64,000 nucleotides of DNA from Buttiauxella agrestis ATCC 33320 (GTDB taxonomy: Bacteria > Pseudomonadota > Gammaproteobacteria > Enterobacterales > Enterobacteriaceae). A program made the translations under genes and the position numbers. How positions within the stretch are numbered: position 1 is the first letter of the stretch; each line of letters begins with the position of its first letter. Below, piece by piece: positions 11,593 through 24,445 of the stretch. The stretch lies in contig NZ_JMPI01000063.1 in the NCBI RefSeq assembly GCF_000735355.1, positions 1 through 64,000 on the forward strand, read 5' to 3'. The notes beneath the pieces were generated by a model, which saw only the letters and a list, made by a program, of their open reading frames with translations, was not told where the DNA came from and made no database searches.

Positions 11593-12564
11593 ATGAGCGA
11601 TAAACGAGCAGCAGAAGAAGGCAAGTTAGCCGCCTTGCCGATGGCAGAAGAAGAGTTGCTGGCGCGTGTGGCCTGGTCTTATTACCACGATGGCCTGACG
11701 CAGAACGATATTGGTGAAAGGCTTGGGCTGCCTCGTTTGAAGATTTCACGCCTGCTGGAAAAGGGACGTCAGTCCGGCGTCATTCGGGTGCAGATTAACT
11801 CGCGTTTTGAGGGCTGTCTGGCGCTGGAAACGCAGTTGCAGCAGCGTTTTGGCCTCAAGATTGCGCGAGTGCTGCCGGCGCATAACACGCCGCCGATGAA
11901 TACACGTTTAGGCATTGGCGCTGCGCAATCGCTGATGGGGATTCTGGAACCGGGGCAATTACTGGCAGTGGGCTTTGGCGAAGCGACCATGAATTGCCTC
12001 CAGCATTTGAGCGGGTTTATCGGCTCGCAGCAGATTCGCCTGGTGACGCTTTCCGGCGGTGTTGGCCCATACATGACCGGCATCGGCCAGTTAGATGCGG
12101 CGTGTAGCGTGAGCATGATCCCTGCCCCGCTGCGGGTTTCATCGCCACAGGTGGCAGAGATTTTACGTATGGAATCGAGCGTGCGTGACGTGATCCTCGC
12201 GGCGACCGCCGCAGATGTTGCGGTTGTCGGCATTGGCGCTATCAACCAAAAACGCGATGCCACCATTTTGCGCTCGGGTTATATCAGCGAGGGCGAACAA
12301 CTGATGTACGCCCGCAAAGGTGCGGTGGGCGATATTCTGGGTTATTTCCTGCAAGCGGATGGCGAACTGGTGGAAGGTCTGGAAATCCATCGTGAATTGC
12401 TTGGCGTAACGCTCGACGACCTGGCGCATCTCCCGACGATTGTCGGTGTCGCGGGGGGCGTGGATAAAGCGGACGCTATTTATGCCGCACTTCGTGGCCT
12501 GCGTATTAACGGCCTGGTGACGGAAGAAGAGACTGCGCGGGCGGTGTTAGCGTTAGCTGATTAA
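11593..12564 (+). CDS. lsrR: lsr operon repressor LsrR
   Basis: A 323-residue DeoR/SorC-type regulator (E. coli LsrR has 317). An N-terminal helix-turn-helix spans about residues 22-60 ([19 protein letters not shown], then [12 protein letters not shown]). A C-terminal sugar-phosphate-isomerase-like domain binds phospho-AI-2 and releases the repressor. I chose the ATG at 11593 ([10 protein letters not shown]); the longer frame adds 31 residues of AT-rich promoter DNA. It is followed 30 bases later by lsrK, the kinase that makes its inducer. Confidence 0.92.
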   Translation: MSDKRAAEEGKLAALPMAEEELLARVAWSYYHDGLTQNDIGERLGLPRLKISRLLEKGRQSGVIRVQINSRFEGCLALETQLQQRFGLKIARVLPAHNTPPMNTRLGIGAAQSLMGILEPGQLLAVGFGEATMNCLQHLSGFIGSQQIRLVTLSGGVGPYMTGIGQLDAACSVSMIPAPLRVSSPQVAEILRMESSVRDVILAATAADVAVVGIGAINQKRDATILRSGYISEGEQLMYARKGAVGDILGYFLQADGELVEGLEIHRELLGVTLDDLAHLPTIVGVAGGVDKADAIYAALRGLRINGLVTEEETARAVLALAD

Positions 12565-12594
12565 CCCCGCGCCATAAGCTGCGGGGAAGTGTTC

Positions 12595-14184
12595 ATGAGT
12601 TATTTATTAGCGCTGGACGCCGGAACGGGGAGTATTCGCGCCGTTATCTTTGATACTTCAGGCCATCAGATTGCCGTCGGCCAGGCTGAATGGAAGCACT
12701 TAAGTGTTGCCGATGTTCCCGGCTCGATGGAGTTTGATCTCACCACCAACTGGCAGCTCGCCTGCCAGTGCATTCGCGATGCGCTGCAAAAAGCGCATCT
12801 TCCACCTGGTGCAATTAGCGCTGTTTCCTGCTGTTCAATGCGCGAAGGGATCGTGCTCTACGATCGTAACGGCGATCCTATTTGGGCATGTGCCAACGTG
12901 GATGCCCGCGCCAGCCGCGAAGTAAGCGAACTTAAAGAGATCCACGATTTCCAGTTTGAATCTGAGGTTTATCATGTTTCCGGCCAGACGCTGGCGTTAA
13001 GCGCTATGCCTCGCCTGCTGTGGCTTGCGCACCATCGGCCTGATATTTATCGCCAGGCGGCAACCGTCACGATGATCAGCGACTGGCTGGCGGCGAAACT
13101 GAGCGGCGAGCTGGCGGTAGATCCTTCTAACGCGGGTACGACTGGCATGTTGGATCTGGCGACGCGTGACTGGCAGCCTGCCTTAATGGATATGGCCGGA
13201 TTGCGCGCCGATATTCTCTCTCCGGTAAAAGAAACCGGCACCGTGCTCGGTGGCGTGACGCAGGAAGCTGCACAACAAAGTGGTTTGCTGGCAGGTACGC
13301 CGGTGGTGATGGGCGGCGGCGATGTGCAGCTCGGTTGTGTGGGACTGGGCGTGGTTCGCGCCGGGCAAGCGGCAGTTTTAGGCGGCACATTCTGGCAGCA
13401 GGTGGTGAATCTGCCCGCGATCAAAACCGATCCGGATATGAATATTCGCATTAATCCACACGTTATCAGCAACATGGTGCAAGCGGAGTCCATTAGCTTC
13501 TTTACCGGTCTGACGATGCGCTGGTTCCGGGATGCCTTTTGTGCCGAAGAAAAGCTGCTGGCAGAAAGGCTTGGCGTGGATACTTACGCCTTGCTCGAAG
13601 AGATGGCGGCACGGGTGCCTGCGGGCTCTCACGGCGTGATGCCGATTTTCTCCGACGCGATGCATTTCAAACAGTGGTATCACGCTGCACCGTCGTTTAT
13701 TAACCTCTCCATCGACCCGGAAAAATGCAATAAATCGACGCTGTTCAGGGCGCTGGAAGAGAATGCAGCAATTGTTTCGGCCTGCAACCTCGAGCAAATT
13801 TCTGGGTTTTCAGGCATTAAATTTGAATCACTGGTGTTTGCTGGCGGCGGATCTAAAGGCGCTTTGTGGAGCCAGATTCTGAGCGATGTGACCGGTTTGC
13901 CGGTGCGCGTGCCGGTAGTGAAAGAAGCGACAGCGCTGGGTTGTGCGATTGCGGCGGGTGTCGGTGCCGGGATATTCAATAATCTGGCAGATGCTGGCGA
14001 ACGGCTGGTGCAATGGCAGCGCGAGTTTACGCCGAATCTGGCGCATCGTGAGTTGTATGACGAGATGAAACGCAAGTGGATGAAGGTATATGCCGATCAG
14101 CTCACGCTGGTTGATAGCGGTTTGACGACGTCAATGTGGCAAGCGCCGGGGTTGGTGATGCCCTCTCCTCGACCCTCTCCCTGA
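12595..14184 (+). CDS. lsrK: autoinducer-2 kinase LsrK
   Basis: A 529-residue FGGY-family carbohydrate kinase that phosphorylates incoming AI-2, trapping it and generating the LsrR ligand. The N-terminal [15 protein letters not shown] phosphate-binding loop is clear, as is [15 protein letters not shown] near residue 420. It matches E. coli LsrK until [11 protein letters not shown], then ends in a short Pro/Ser tail (MPSPRPSP) read from the 5' half of a perfect palindrome. The stop codon lies at the palindrome centre. The ATG at 12595 follows GGGGAAG. Confidence 0.92.
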   Translation: MSYLLALDAGTGSIRAVIFDTSGHQIAVGQAEWKHLSVADVPGSMEFDLTTNWQLACQCIRDALQKAHLPPGAISAVSCCSMREGIVLYDRNGDPIWACANVDARASREVSELKEIHDFQFESEVYHVSGQTLALSAMPRLLWLAHHRPDIYRQAATVTMISDWLAAKLSGELAVDPSNAGTTGMLDLATRDWQPALMDMAGLRADILSPVKETGTVLGGVTQEAAQQSGLLAGTPVVMGGGDVQLGCVGLGVVRAGQAAVLGGTFWQQVVNLPAIKTDPDMNIRINPHVISNMVQAESISFFTGLTMRWFRDAFCAEEKLLAERLGVDTYALLEEMAARVPAGSHGVMPIFSDAMHFKQWYHAAPSFINLSIDPEKCNKSTLFRALEENAAIVSACNLEQISGFSGIKFESLVFAGGGSKGALWSQILSDVTGLPVRVPVVKEATALGCAIAAGVGAGIFNNLADAGERLVQWQREFTPNLAHRELYDEMKRKWMKVYADQLTLVDSGLTTSMWQAPGLVMPSPRPSP

Positions 14185-14195
14185 GGGAGAGGGTC
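14171..14195. terminator. palindrome containing the lsrK stop codon
   Basis: GACCCTCTCCCT and its exact complement flank a single G (12-bp stem). The lsrK TGA occupies 14182-14184, at the centre. AGTTTT follows on the plus strand, so it can act as a weak intrinsic terminator. A related C/T-rich palindrome lies at 27349-27370 after pepA. Confidence 0.55.
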
Positions 14196-14200
14196 AGTTT

Positions 14201-14232
14201 TGTCGGATGACGCGGCTGCTTATCCGACCTAC
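14201..14232. repeat. REP-type palindrome
   Basis: Imperfect palindrome beginning GTCGGATGACGC and ending TTATCCGACCTAC, the pattern of enterobacterial REP/PU elements. It lies between the convergent lsrK and porin genes. Sister copies are at 18121-18150, 18163-18194, 19975-20005 and 23320-23350. Confidence 0.75.
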
Positions 14233-14258
14233 GAAGAGCGTTGTGCTTAACATTCAAA

Positions 14259-15644
14259 TTAGAAGTAATATTTGAATCTCACACGCCCGCCATAGCGGGT
14301 GTTATCACTGTCATCGCTGGAGTCCTGATCCGCACTGACCCACGACACATAAGTCCCCAGATAAATATTAAAGTTCTTCATGCCCATCACGTTCGGGAAG
14401 AGATACGAAGAGTGAATAGTATGGATGTCATAAGTCCCGGCGTTGGTTATCCAGCAATCGCTGTCGCAGTTTTCCAGCGCATTGGTCACATCAAACTTAT
14501 CAATATCGTTGTGCGCATAGATATAACCCAACTCAAAGCGTTGCCATAAAGCGTTCACACCTGCGGTGAAGTCGGTTTCATCTTCAGCATCCAGGTAAGC
14601 CGTATTGAAGTTGGCGACAATGCCGTTGTCCGGATCGCTTTTCTGCCCGTTCCAGGTCATCGTCAGGCCGTAACCGGTACGGTTGGATTGATCGACCATC
14701 TGACCGTTAGCATCTTTATAACCATATGCGTTATCAACCACTTGTGCTTCCATGGCCGCTGCGGCAGAGAACGCGCCTTCAGACCAGGATATAACCGGGC
14801 GGATATAAGCCACGTTTTTGTCTTTTTGCATTTCGTTGCCGTGATAGGACTTGTCCTGATACAACGAGGTGCCATCTTCAAGCAGAGTGTTTAATTCGAA
14901 ATACCAGTTGTCGATATTTTTGCTCAGCATGAAATTGCCGCCAGTATCACTACGCCCACGCCCTTCTTTCATCATGTAGATGTAGCCGTAGCCATCGCCG
15001 TAGAGATCGTTCGCCGTATTACCGGAATATTCAACAAAGGTATCCTGATTTAACGGGAACATATCGTAGGCTTCAAAACGGCCCACTTTAATTTTCCAGT
15101 CGTTTTCATGGCCAAAGAAGAATGCTGCATCATCCAGATTCATATGGCCTGTTAGATCGGCTAATGGTTGTGCGGTAAATCCAGCAAAATGACCATCATC
15201 CATGCGGCGATAACCATCAAAGCCAAGCAGAATACGGCCATTAATATCCCAGCGCTCGTTAGTGCCATCGGCCCAATTAGTATTGGCACTGCGGCGAACA
15301 GATGTCAGGCCATTACTGTGGCTGGCGGCATCCATATTAAATTCCACATCACCATATATTTTAACGTCGCCATAGCCGCTTAAGCTTAATTTAGGCGATT
15401 GATTATCGGCTTTACTATTAACAGATTGTTCGCTCACGACAGCAACCGGTGCAGTTGCAGCAACTGGCGACGGCGCTTTCATTTTCTGGATTTCAGCCTC
15501 TGCACTGGCGGCGCGGTTTTCGGCTGCTATTAGGCGTTTCTCTAATTGGTTCAAACGTTGTTCTAAAGCAGATTCATTTGTTGAGGCGATTGTACTATTT
15601 GAAAAAAATGCGGCTATAAACAGTGCTAATGTTGTTATTTTCAT
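14259..15644 (-). CDS. RafY-like outer-membrane glycoporin
   Basis: A 461-residue secreted protein. A signal peptide (residues 1-20, cleavage near TIAS) is followed by a predicted coiled coil at about 24-56 (SALEQRLNQLEKRLIAAENR) and an Ala/Pro/Val linker. A beta-barrel rich in aromatic strands then ends in the outer-membrane signature FKYYF. The coiled-coil plus barrel arrangement is that of the ScrY/RafY sugar porins; the barrel looks closer to RafY, judged by eye. It stands alone: no sugar uptake genes adjoin it. The substrate is unknown, and an oligosaccharide is inferred. Confidence 0.65.
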   Translation of the reverse strand: MKITTLALFIAAFFSNSTIASTNESALEQRLNQLEKRLIAAENRAASAEAEIQKMKAPSPVAATAPVAVVSEQSVNSKADNQSPKLSLSGYGDVKIYGDVEFNMDAASHSNGLTSVRRSANTNWADGTNERWDINGRILLGFDGYRRMDDGHFAGFTAQPLADLTGHMNLDDAAFFFGHENDWKIKVGRFEAYDMFPLNQDTFVEYSGNTANDLYGDGYGYIYMMKEGRGRSDTGGNFMLSKNIDNWYFELNTLLEDGTSLYQDKSYHGNEMQKDKNVAYIRPVISWSEGAFSAAAAMEAQVVDNAYGYKDANGQMVDQSNRTGYGLTMTWNGQKSDPDNGIVANFNTAYLDAEDETDFTAGVNALWQRFELGYIYAHNDIDKFDVTNALENCDSDCWITNAGTYDIHTIHSSYLFPNVMGMKNFNIYLGTYVSWVSADQDSSDDSDNTRYGGRVRFKYYF

Positions 15645-18120
<2,476 letters not shown>

Positions 18121-18194
18121 GTCGGATGACACTGCGCTTATCCGACCTACAGGCCAGGTTTTGTAGGGTGGATAAGCAATAAGCGTCATCCACC
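18121..18194. repeat. two REP elements in opposite orientation (BIME-like)
   Basis: A GTCGGATGA...TCCGACCTAC element (18121-18150) is followed by an inverted GTAGGGTGGATAAG...CATCCACC element (18163-18194). Paired REPs of opposite orientation between the convergent fadH and rlmG genes match the bacterial interspersed mosaic element pattern. Confidence 0.75.
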
Positions 18195-18219
18195 ACTTTT
18201 AGCAGAAGTGACCAAACGT

Positions 18220-19356
18220 TTAGCGGAGACGGCCTAGTTTCACGGCTTTAAGCACCACAAATTTCTTATTGGTCGCAACAGTGTCGCAGTTACCGAAGAT
18301 CTTTTTCAGTTTGTGGTAGTAATCCAGATGGCGGTTAGCAACGATGTACAGCTCGCCGCCATTTTGCAGACAACGACGCGCATGGTGGAACATTTCCCAC
18401 GCCACCTGGTCGGTCAAAGAGTGCTGCTGATGGAACGGCGGGTTACACAGAATCGTGTTAAAGCGGTAAGGCTCCACACCAGACAATGCGTTGTTAATCA
18501 TAAACTCGCAGCGATCCAGGTTTTCCGGCATGTTGGTTTCAACATTCAGGCGGCTAGATGCAACGGCCATCGGTGATTCATCAACAAATACCACGTTCGC
18601 TTCTGGGTTTTGCTCAAGCAAGTGCAGGCCAATCACGCCATTACCACAACCTAAATCGACAATTTCACCTTCCAGATTGGTTGGCAGATTCTCGATAAAG
18701 AAGCGTGCGCCGATATCCAGACCGGTGCGGGAAAAGACGTTTGCGTGGTTGTGAATCGTCCACGGCGTGCCTTCCAGCTTCCAGCTCAGGGTTTCCGCAG
18801 TGTCTTTCAGAACCGGTGCGCTGAACGTTGCGTTGATCAAACGCGCTTTTTTCCACGCCAGAGTGGTGGTGGTCGGCCCGATGATTTTCTCAAACAACTC
18901 GATGGTGGAGTTGTGAATATCACGCGTTTTAGCACCCGCAATAATGCGAGTTTCAGGCGTCACGACTTCGTGCAGGGCACGCAATTGCTGTTCGAGCAAA
19001 GCTAAGGTTTTAGGGATCTTAATCAGAACCACGGCCGGAGCTTGCGGATATTTCGCGGTGCTATCGAGGAACGTGACGCTGGACTCAACGATGCCGTTCT
19101 CGCGCAGGTTCTCACGGATAGCCAGTTCGCTAAGATACGAGTCGCTGATGCTATACGGCTTGTGTTCAGCCAGCACGCAAGACAGCGCCCCGAAATTGTC
19201 ATTAAAAATCAGGACCGGGCCACTGATTTCGATTTCGTCCAGTTGCTGCAAAAGATAATCATCGGCAGCTTCCCACGCCTGTAGTGGGTTAACGTCGTCC
19301 GTTTCTGGAAAACGTTTTAGTGTCAGTGAACGGAAACCGTTGTCTAATTGGCTCAT
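18220..19356 (-). CDS. rlmG: 23S rRNA m2G1835 methyltransferase RlmG
   Basis: A 378-residue S-adenosylmethionine-dependent methyltransferase acting on G1835 of 23S rRNA. It has two tandem Rossmann-type domains. The C-terminal one carries the SAM motif [14 protein letters not shown] (about residues 231-244) and the catalytic NPPFHQ. Length and sequence match E. coli RlmG. AGGAGG precedes the ATG at 19356. It is divergent from ygjP, as in E. coli. Confidence 0.94.
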   Translation of the reverse strand: MSQLDNGFRSLTLKRFPETDDVNPLQAWEAADDYLLQQLDEIEISGPVLIFNDNFGALSCVLAEHKPYSISDSYLSELAIRENLRENGIVESSVTFLDSTAKYPQAPAVVLIKIPKTLALLEQQLRALHEVVTPETRIIAGAKTRDIHNSTIELFEKIIGPTTTTLAWKKARLINATFSAPVLKDTAETLSWKLEGTPWTIHNHANVFSRTGLDIGARFFIENLPTNLEGEIVDLGCGNGVIGLHLLEQNPEANVVFVDESPMAVASSRLNVETNMPENLDRCEFMINNALSGVEPYRFNTILCNPPFHQQHSLTDQVAWEMFHHARRCLQNGGELYIVANRHLDYYHKLKKIFGNCDTVATNKKFVVLKAVKLGRLR

Positions 19357-19462
19357 CGGCCCTCCTGGATGGTAAAATTTCGGCTAATCCCCGAATGGGG
19401 GCGTGAGTATACCCTTTTTTTTCCAAACTGCCTTTTGAAAGACGTCAAGCAAGAGAGAACTC

Positions 19463-19963
19463 ATGAGCAATTTAACTTATCTGCAGGGATATCCGGAACA
19501 TTTGCTCTCGCAGGTTCGTACCCTGATTGCGGAACAACGTCTGGGCGAAGTGCTGCAAAAACGCTACCCGGATACGCACAACATCACCACCGACAAAGCG
19601 CTGTATGCCTGGACGCAAGATTTGAAGAGCCAGTATCTGCGCAATGCGCCGCCGATTAATAAAGTGGCGTATGACAGCAAAATTCATGTGCTGAATAATG
19701 CGTTGGGTTTGCACACGGCAGTATCGCGCGTTCAGGGAAATAAGCTGAAAGCTAAAGCGGAGATTCGCGTGGCAACGGTGTTTAAAAATGGGCCAGAAGC
19801 CTTTTTACGCATGATTGTGGTTCACGAACTCGCGCACCTGAAAGAGAAGGATCACAACAAGGCGTTTTACTCGCTGTGCTGCCATATGGAGCCGCAATAT
19901 CATCAGCTTGAGTTTGATACGCGGCTTTGGTTGACGCAAATGGCGTTAAGCGGCCAGGCTTAA
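19463..19963 (+). CDS. ygjP: YgjP, M48-like metal-dependent hydrolase
   Basis: A 166-residue small zincin-like protein (DUF45/WLM-related). The metal-binding motif HELAHLKEKDH is at about residues 121-131. It aligns with E. coli YgjP over almost its full length, apart from the last few residues. Despite the protease-like motif, I recall that YgjP has been described as a UTP pyrophosphatase; that function is from memory and cannot be read from the sequence. ATG at 19463 follows AGAGAG. Located between rlmG and the dhaK gene. Confidence 0.88.
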   Translation: MSNLTYLQGYPEHLLSQVRTLIAEQRLGEVLQKRYPDTHNITTDKALYAWTQDLKSQYLRNAPPINKVAYDSKIHVLNNALGLHTAVSRVQGNKLKAKAEIRVATVFKNGPEAFLRMIVVHELAHLKEKDHNKAFYSLCCHMEPQYHQLEFDTRLWLTQMALSGQA

Positions 19964-19974
19964 CCGGGGAAAAT

Positions 19975-20005
19975 GGTGGATGACGCTAGCGCTTATCCAC
20001 CCTAC
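19975..20005. repeat. REP-type palindrome
   Basis: GGTGGATGACGC...GCGCTTATCCACC plus CCTAC, between the convergent ygjP and dhaK genes. Same family as the copies at 18163-18194 and 23320-23350. Confidence 0.75.
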
Positions 20006-20018
20006 AAAATCGACACAA

Positions 20019-21656
20019 TCACTTCATTCCTGCAAACACCGCCGCAATCGCCACCGCTCCTGGGTCTTTCACCCCGTTCAGGTTTTCGCTGTTCACATAT
20101 GATGAGCGCCCGGCGTTGGCTTTTTGCATCTGCGCGGTAGCTTCAGCCCCTTTATTCGCAGCTGTCACCGCAGCGCTCAGGTCGCTGTTTTTCAAGGCTT
20201 CGAGCGCAGGCTGCAACGCGTCGATTAAGGTACGATCGCCTAAATCAGCGCCGCCGTAGCGTTTCATCTGCTCAAGCCCAAACAGCAAGGCGTCTGCAAG
20301 AGGCTGCTTTTTAGCGACTTCCTGCCCGCTGGCGGTAAAGAAAATCGACATCAACACGCCGCTCGAACCGCCCATTACCGTTGCTAAACGCTCGCCTATT
20401 AATTCCAGCAGTGCCGCCGTGTCGTTTAATGGCAGCTTGCCGTCATCGTTAAGCTGCGCGATTTCCCTCGCCCCCAACGCGAACGTCGAGCCGGTATCGC
20501 CATCGCCCACTTTGGCATCCAGCGCATTCAATGCATCTTCCTGCTCGATAAGCGTGCGGGTAATGGTGGCGACCAGCGCTTTAACGGCGTCGTTTTCCGA
20601 CGGTTTCGCATGGGTTCCGCCGTGGATCACACGGTGCTTTTGCAGCGGCATTGGGTCGAGTATCACCAGCGGTTGCCAGCCCGCAGTTTCAACATCGGCC
20701 TGCAACGCTTCGATAAATGTCTCATTGAGCGCGATGGCAGAAAGCGAGAACCCTTTCATATCTAAAGCGGTCACCAGTGCGGCAGGGCCAATCAAATAGT
20801 CGATTTGCTCTTTGAGTTCTGAATGCACCAGCTCTTTCGTCAGCAGGGCCATTTCCAGCGCAGACGTTCCACCAAGGTTATTGATGAGCACCGCAAGCCG
20901 GGCTTCCGGCCCCGTAGCCTTGCGCAGGTGTGTAACCAACGCGGCAATCGTCTTCTGGCTGTTTTGGCTATCAATTGTGCTGGCTCCAGGCTCACCGTGA
21001 ATCCCGAGGCCCAACTCAACATGCCCCCTTTTGATGCGCCCTTCTTCATCATTCTGACCCGGAAGATTACAAGTTTGCATGGCGACACCCATGCTGGCAA
21101 TGCTGTCGCAAGCAAGTTGCGCGATGTCTCGAACATCGCTTAATGACTTGCCCTGCTCTGCGGCATAGCCCGCAATTTTGTGCACTAAAATCGTTCCGGC
21201 AATGCCTCGCGGCTGTTTATTGTCGGGCAGCGAAACATCATCGCCGACGATAACCATCTCGACTTTCAGCCCATGCTTTTTAGCGCGTTCAGCGGCGAGG
21301 CCGAAATTAAGACGATCGCCGGTGTAGTTTTTGACGATGAGTAGACAACCCCGGTCGCCAGTCACTGCCACAATCGCGTTCAACACAGCGTCTACACTCG
21401 GCGAGGCAAATAAATCGCCACACACTGCCGCAGTTAGCATCCCTGTACCGACAAATCCTGCATGTGCCGGTTCATGGCCAGAACCACCACCAGAAATTAT
21501 CGCGACTTTGCTTTTGTTCCAGTCTTTGCGCACGACGACGCGGATGGCGGGGTCAGTATCTAAGCGGGTCAGATTGCGAAAACGAGAACTGATAATGACG
21601 CCTTCAATGGCGTCGTCGACCATGTGCTTACGGTCGTTAAAGAAGAATCTGGACAT
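20019..21656 (-). CDS. dhaK: ATP-dependent dihydroxyacetone kinase
   Basis: A 545-residue single-chain dihydroxyacetone kinase of the Citrobacter freundii type, which phosphorylates dihydroxyacetone with ATP. The N-terminal DhaK domain has [15 protein letters not shown] and the substrate-binding H220 in [10 protein letters not shown]. The C-terminal DhaL ATP domain has [17 protein letters not shown] and the [12 protein letters not shown] block. E. coli K-12 instead has the PTS-coupled DhaKLM. I chose the ATG at 21656 (MSRFFFND). No glycerol dehydrogenase or regulator is adjacent, so it may serve dihydroxyacetone from other sources. Confidence 0.9.
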   Translation of the reverse strand: MSRFFFNDRKHMVDDAIEGVIISSRFRNLTRLDTDPAIRVVVRKDWNKSKVAIISGGGSGHEPAHAGFVGTGMLTAAVCGDLFASPSVDAVLNAIVAVTGDRGCLLIVKNYTGDRLNFGLAAERAKKHGLKVEMVIVGDDVSLPDNKQPRGIAGTILVHKIAGYAAEQGKSLSDVRDIAQLACDSIASMGVAMQTCNLPGQNDEEGRIKRGHVELGLGIHGEPGASTIDSQNSQKTIAALVTHLRKATGPEARLAVLINNLGGTSALEMALLTKELVHSELKEQIDYLIGPAALVTALDMKGFSLSAIALNETFIEALQADVETAGWQPLVILDPMPLQKHRVIHGGTHAKPSENDAVKALVATITRTLIEQEDALNALDAKVGDGDTGSTFALGAREIAQLNDDGKLPLNDTAALLELIGERLATVMGGSSGVLMSIFFTASGQEVAKKQPLADALLFGLEQMKRYGGADLGDRTLIDALQPALEALKNSDLSAAVTAANKGAEATAQMQKANAGRSSYVNSENLNGVKDPGAVAIAAVFAGMK

Positions 21657-21791
21657 AGTTTCCCAATAATAAGTAATACATATGCAAAGCATAGCCTTTG
21701 CTGCGAGAGCTGCCGCAATCCTGGATTTTGGCTAATGACGAACGTCTGCCGCTTGCTATGCTTATGGAAATGTCGCCACAGGGAATTCATC

Positions 21792-23294
21792 ATGATTGCG
21801 CCGCTCCTGATTGCCAGAACCACCGAACAAGAACTGCATTTGCTGCCCAGTATGGCGAACCGTCATGGGCTGATAACCGGCGCTACGGGTACGGGTAAAA
21901 CTGTCACACTGCAAAAGTTGGCCGAATCGTTTTCCGAAATTGGTGTGCCGGTATTTATGGCGGATGTTAAGGGCGATCTCACCGGCGTTGCACAAGCTGG
22001 CGTCGAGTCTGAAAAGCTGCTCGCAAGGCTTGCAAAAATCGGTGTGAATGACTGGTCGCCACATGGTAATCCAGTGGTGCTGTGGGATATCTTCGGCGAG
22101 AAAGGCCACCCGGTGCGGGCAACGGTTTCTGACCTCGGGCCACTCCTGCTTTCACGGTTACTCAACCTCAACGACATTCAGGCCGGGGTGCTGCAAATCA
22201 TCTTCCGTATTGCTGACGATCAGGGCCTGTTACTCCTCGATTTCAAAGATCTACGCGCGGCGACTCAGTATATCGGCGATAACGCCAAATCGTTCCAGAA
22301 CCAGTACGGTAATATCAGCAGTGCGTCTGTCGGAGCCATTCAGCGTGGGTTGTTGCAGCTTGAACAACAAGGCGCCGAGTTTTTCTTTGGCGAGCCGATG
22401 CTGGATATCAAAGACTGGATGCGCACCGATGCAAACGGCAAAGGCATTATCAATATCTTATCCGCCGAAAAGCTCTATCAAATGCCAAAGCTATATGCTG
22501 CCAGTTTGCTCTGGATGTTGTCAGAAATCTATGAGCAATTGCCCGAAGCGGGGGATCTGGAGAAACCGAAGTTGGTGTTCTTCTTTGATGAAGCGCATCT
22601 GCTGTTTAACGATGCACCGCAAGTGCTGCTCGATAAAATCGAGCAGGTGATTCGCCTGATTCGTTCTAAAGGCGTTGGCGTTTACTTTGTTTCCCAAAAT
22701 CCATCAGATATTCCGGATACGGTGCTGGGGCAGCTTGGTAACCGCATTCAGCATGCGCTGCGCGCCTTTACTCCCAAAGATCAGAAAGCGGTGAAAGCAG
22801 CAGCGCAAACCATGCGTGCTAACCCTAAATTTGATACTGAAAAAGCGATTCAGGAGTTGGGTACCGGCGAAGCTCTCATCTCTTTGCTGGATGAAAAAGG
22901 CAGCCCGACGGTGGTCGAACGTGCGATGGTTATCGCCCCTTGTTCACGTATGGGGCCCGTGACTGATGATGAAAGAAATGGGCTGCTAAACCACTCGCCA
23001 TTGTACGGGAAATACGACGAAACCGTTGACCGTGAATCGGCTTATGAGCGCCTGCAACAAGGTGTTCAGGCCGCAGGTGAGCAACAAAATGCACCACCCG
23101 CGAAAGGCGAATCAGTAGCCGTTGATAACGGTATTCTTGGCGGGCTGAAGGATATTCTGTTTGGCACCACCGGGCCACGCGGCGGCAAGAAAGATGGCGT
23201 CGTGCAAACCATGGCGAAGAGCGCTGCGCGCCAGGTGACGAATCAAATAATACGCGGTGTGTTGGGGAGCATTATGGGCGGGCGTAAACGGTAA
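21792..23294 (+). CDS. yjgR: YjgR, HerA-like P-loop ATPase (DUF853)
   Basis: A 500-residue cytoplasmic ATPase of the HerA/FtsK-related DUF853 family. Walker A is [12 protein letters not shown] (about 28-39) and Walker B is [12 protein letters not shown]. The C-terminal part ends in a basic GRKR. Length equals E. coli YjgR. The in-vivo role is not established; the superfamily suggests DNA- or nucleotide-driven motor activity. The ATG at 21792 matches the family start; 56 upstream in-frame residues are promoter DNA shared with dhaK. Confidence 0.9.
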   Translation: MIAPLLIARTTEQELHLLPSMANRHGLITGATGTGKTVTLQKLAESFSEIGVPVFMADVKGDLTGVAQAGVESEKLLARLAKIGVNDWSPHGNPVVLWDIFGEKGHPVRATVSDLGPLLLSRLLNLNDIQAGVLQIIFRIADDQGLLLLDFKDLRAATQYIGDNAKSFQNQYGNISSASVGAIQRGLLQLEQQGAEFFFGEPMLDIKDWMRTDANGKGIINILSAEKLYQMPKLYAASLLWMLSEIYEQLPEAGDLEKPKLVFFFDEAHLLFNDAPQVLLDKIEQVIRLIRSKGVGVYFVSQNPSDIPDTVLGQLGNRIQHALRAFTPKDQKAVKAAAQTMRANPKFDTEKAIQELGTGEALISLLDEKGSPTVVERAMVIAPCSRMGPVTDDERNGLLNHSPLYGKYDETVDRESAYERLQQGVQAAGEQQNAPPAKGESVAVDNGILGGLKDILFGTTGPRGGKKDGVVQTMAKSAARQVTNQIIRGVLGSIMGGRKR

Positions 23295-23319
23295 TCTTCC
23301 CGATAAATAAGAAAGAAGT

Positions 23320-23350
23320 GGTGGATGTCGCTGACGCTAATCCACCCTAC
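23320..23350. repeat. REP-type palindrome
   Basis: GGTGGATGTCGC...GCTAATCCACC plus CCTAC, between the convergent yjgR and lptG genes. One or two bases differ from the other copies. Confidence 0.7.
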
Positions 23351-23365
23351 AAAACCAATCAGTTA

Positions 23366-24445
23366 TTAGCCTGAGCGCTTCATCATCAGCCACAAACTGA
23401 TTAAGAAGAACGTCGCACTTGGCAACAACGCACCGAGAATCGGCGGAATGTTATACACCAGGCTCAGTGGGCCAAAGATTTGATCGAGCACGTAGAACAC
23501 GAAACCGAAGCTGATACCGGTGACGACACGCACACCCATTGGCACGCTACGCAGCGGCCCGAAGATGAACGACAAGGCCATTAACATCATCACCGCAACA
23601 GAAAGTGGTGCAAAGATTTTGCTCCACATGTTGAGCTGATAACGCCCGGCGTCTTGCCCGCTGGACTTCAGGTATTTCACGTAATTATGCAGGCCGCTTA
23701 TCGAGAGCGCATCCGGGTCAAGAGCAACGACACCTAGCTTGTCCGGCGTGAGCTTGGTTTTCCACTCACCGCTCACAGTCTGAGCACCGGTAATTTGTTT
23801 CTCATTGCTCAGGTTAGATTCATCAACCTGAGACAACCGCCATACTTTGTGTTCCGCGTCGTACTGTGCGGAGGCGGCATAGCGAACCGATTGCAACCGA
23901 CGATCCTGGTTAAAGCTGTAGATACTGATTCCCGCGAGGTCGTTGTCGCTTTTCACGCGTTCGATATAGACGAAGTTCTGGCCATCTTTCGCCCACAAAC
24001 CTTGCTGCGTGGTTAACAACGAACCGCCGTACATTTGTTGTGCACGGTAGTTACGCGCCATTTGTTCGCCTTGCGGGGCAACCCATTCACCAATCGCCAT
24101 CGTCAGCAATACTAGCGGAATCGCCGTTTTCATTACTGACAATGCAATTTGCAGACGCGTAAAACCCGATGCCTGCATGACAACCAGTTCACTACGTTGC
24201 GCCAGCATCCCCAACCCCAGCAATGCACCAAGCAGTGCAGCCATTGGGAAGAAGATTTGAATGTCTTTTGGCACACTCAGAACGGTATACACACCCGCGC
24301 CTAAAGCGGAATAACTGCCCTGCCCGGCTTTTTTGAGCTGGTCGACAAACTTAATAATGCCCGACAGCGACACCAGCATGAACAATGTCATCATGATGGT
24401 GGTGAAGATGGTTTTACCGATATAACGGTCGAGAACACCAAACAT
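23366..24445 (-). CDS. lptG: LPS export permease LptG
   Basis: A 359-residue inner-membrane subunit of the LptB2FG transporter that extracts lipopolysaccharide and passes it to LptC. The N-terminal half has three hydrophobic segments, a periplasmic beta-jellyroll domain fills the middle, and three C-terminal segments follow (YrbG/YjgQ family). E. coli LptG has 360 residues. Its ATG immediately follows the lptF stop. Essential for outer-membrane biogenesis. Confidence 0.95.
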   Translation of the reverse strand: MFGVLDRYIGKTIFTTIMMTLFMLVSLSGIIKFVDQLKKAGQGSYSALGAGVYTVLSVPKDIQIFFPMAALLGALLGLGMLAQRSELVVMQASGFTRLQIALSVMKTAIPLVLLTMAIGEWVAPQGEQMARNYRAQQMYGGSLLTTQQGLWAKDGQNFVYIERVKSDNDLAGISIYSFNQDRRLQSVRYAASAQYDAEHKVWRLSQVDESNLSNEKQITGAQTVSGEWKTKLTPDKLGVVALDPDALSISGLHNYVKYLKSSGQDAGRYQLNMWSKIFAPLSVAVMMLMALSFIFGPLRSVPMGVRVVTGISFGFVFYVLDQIFGPLSLVYNIPPILGALLPSATFFLISLWLMMKRSG

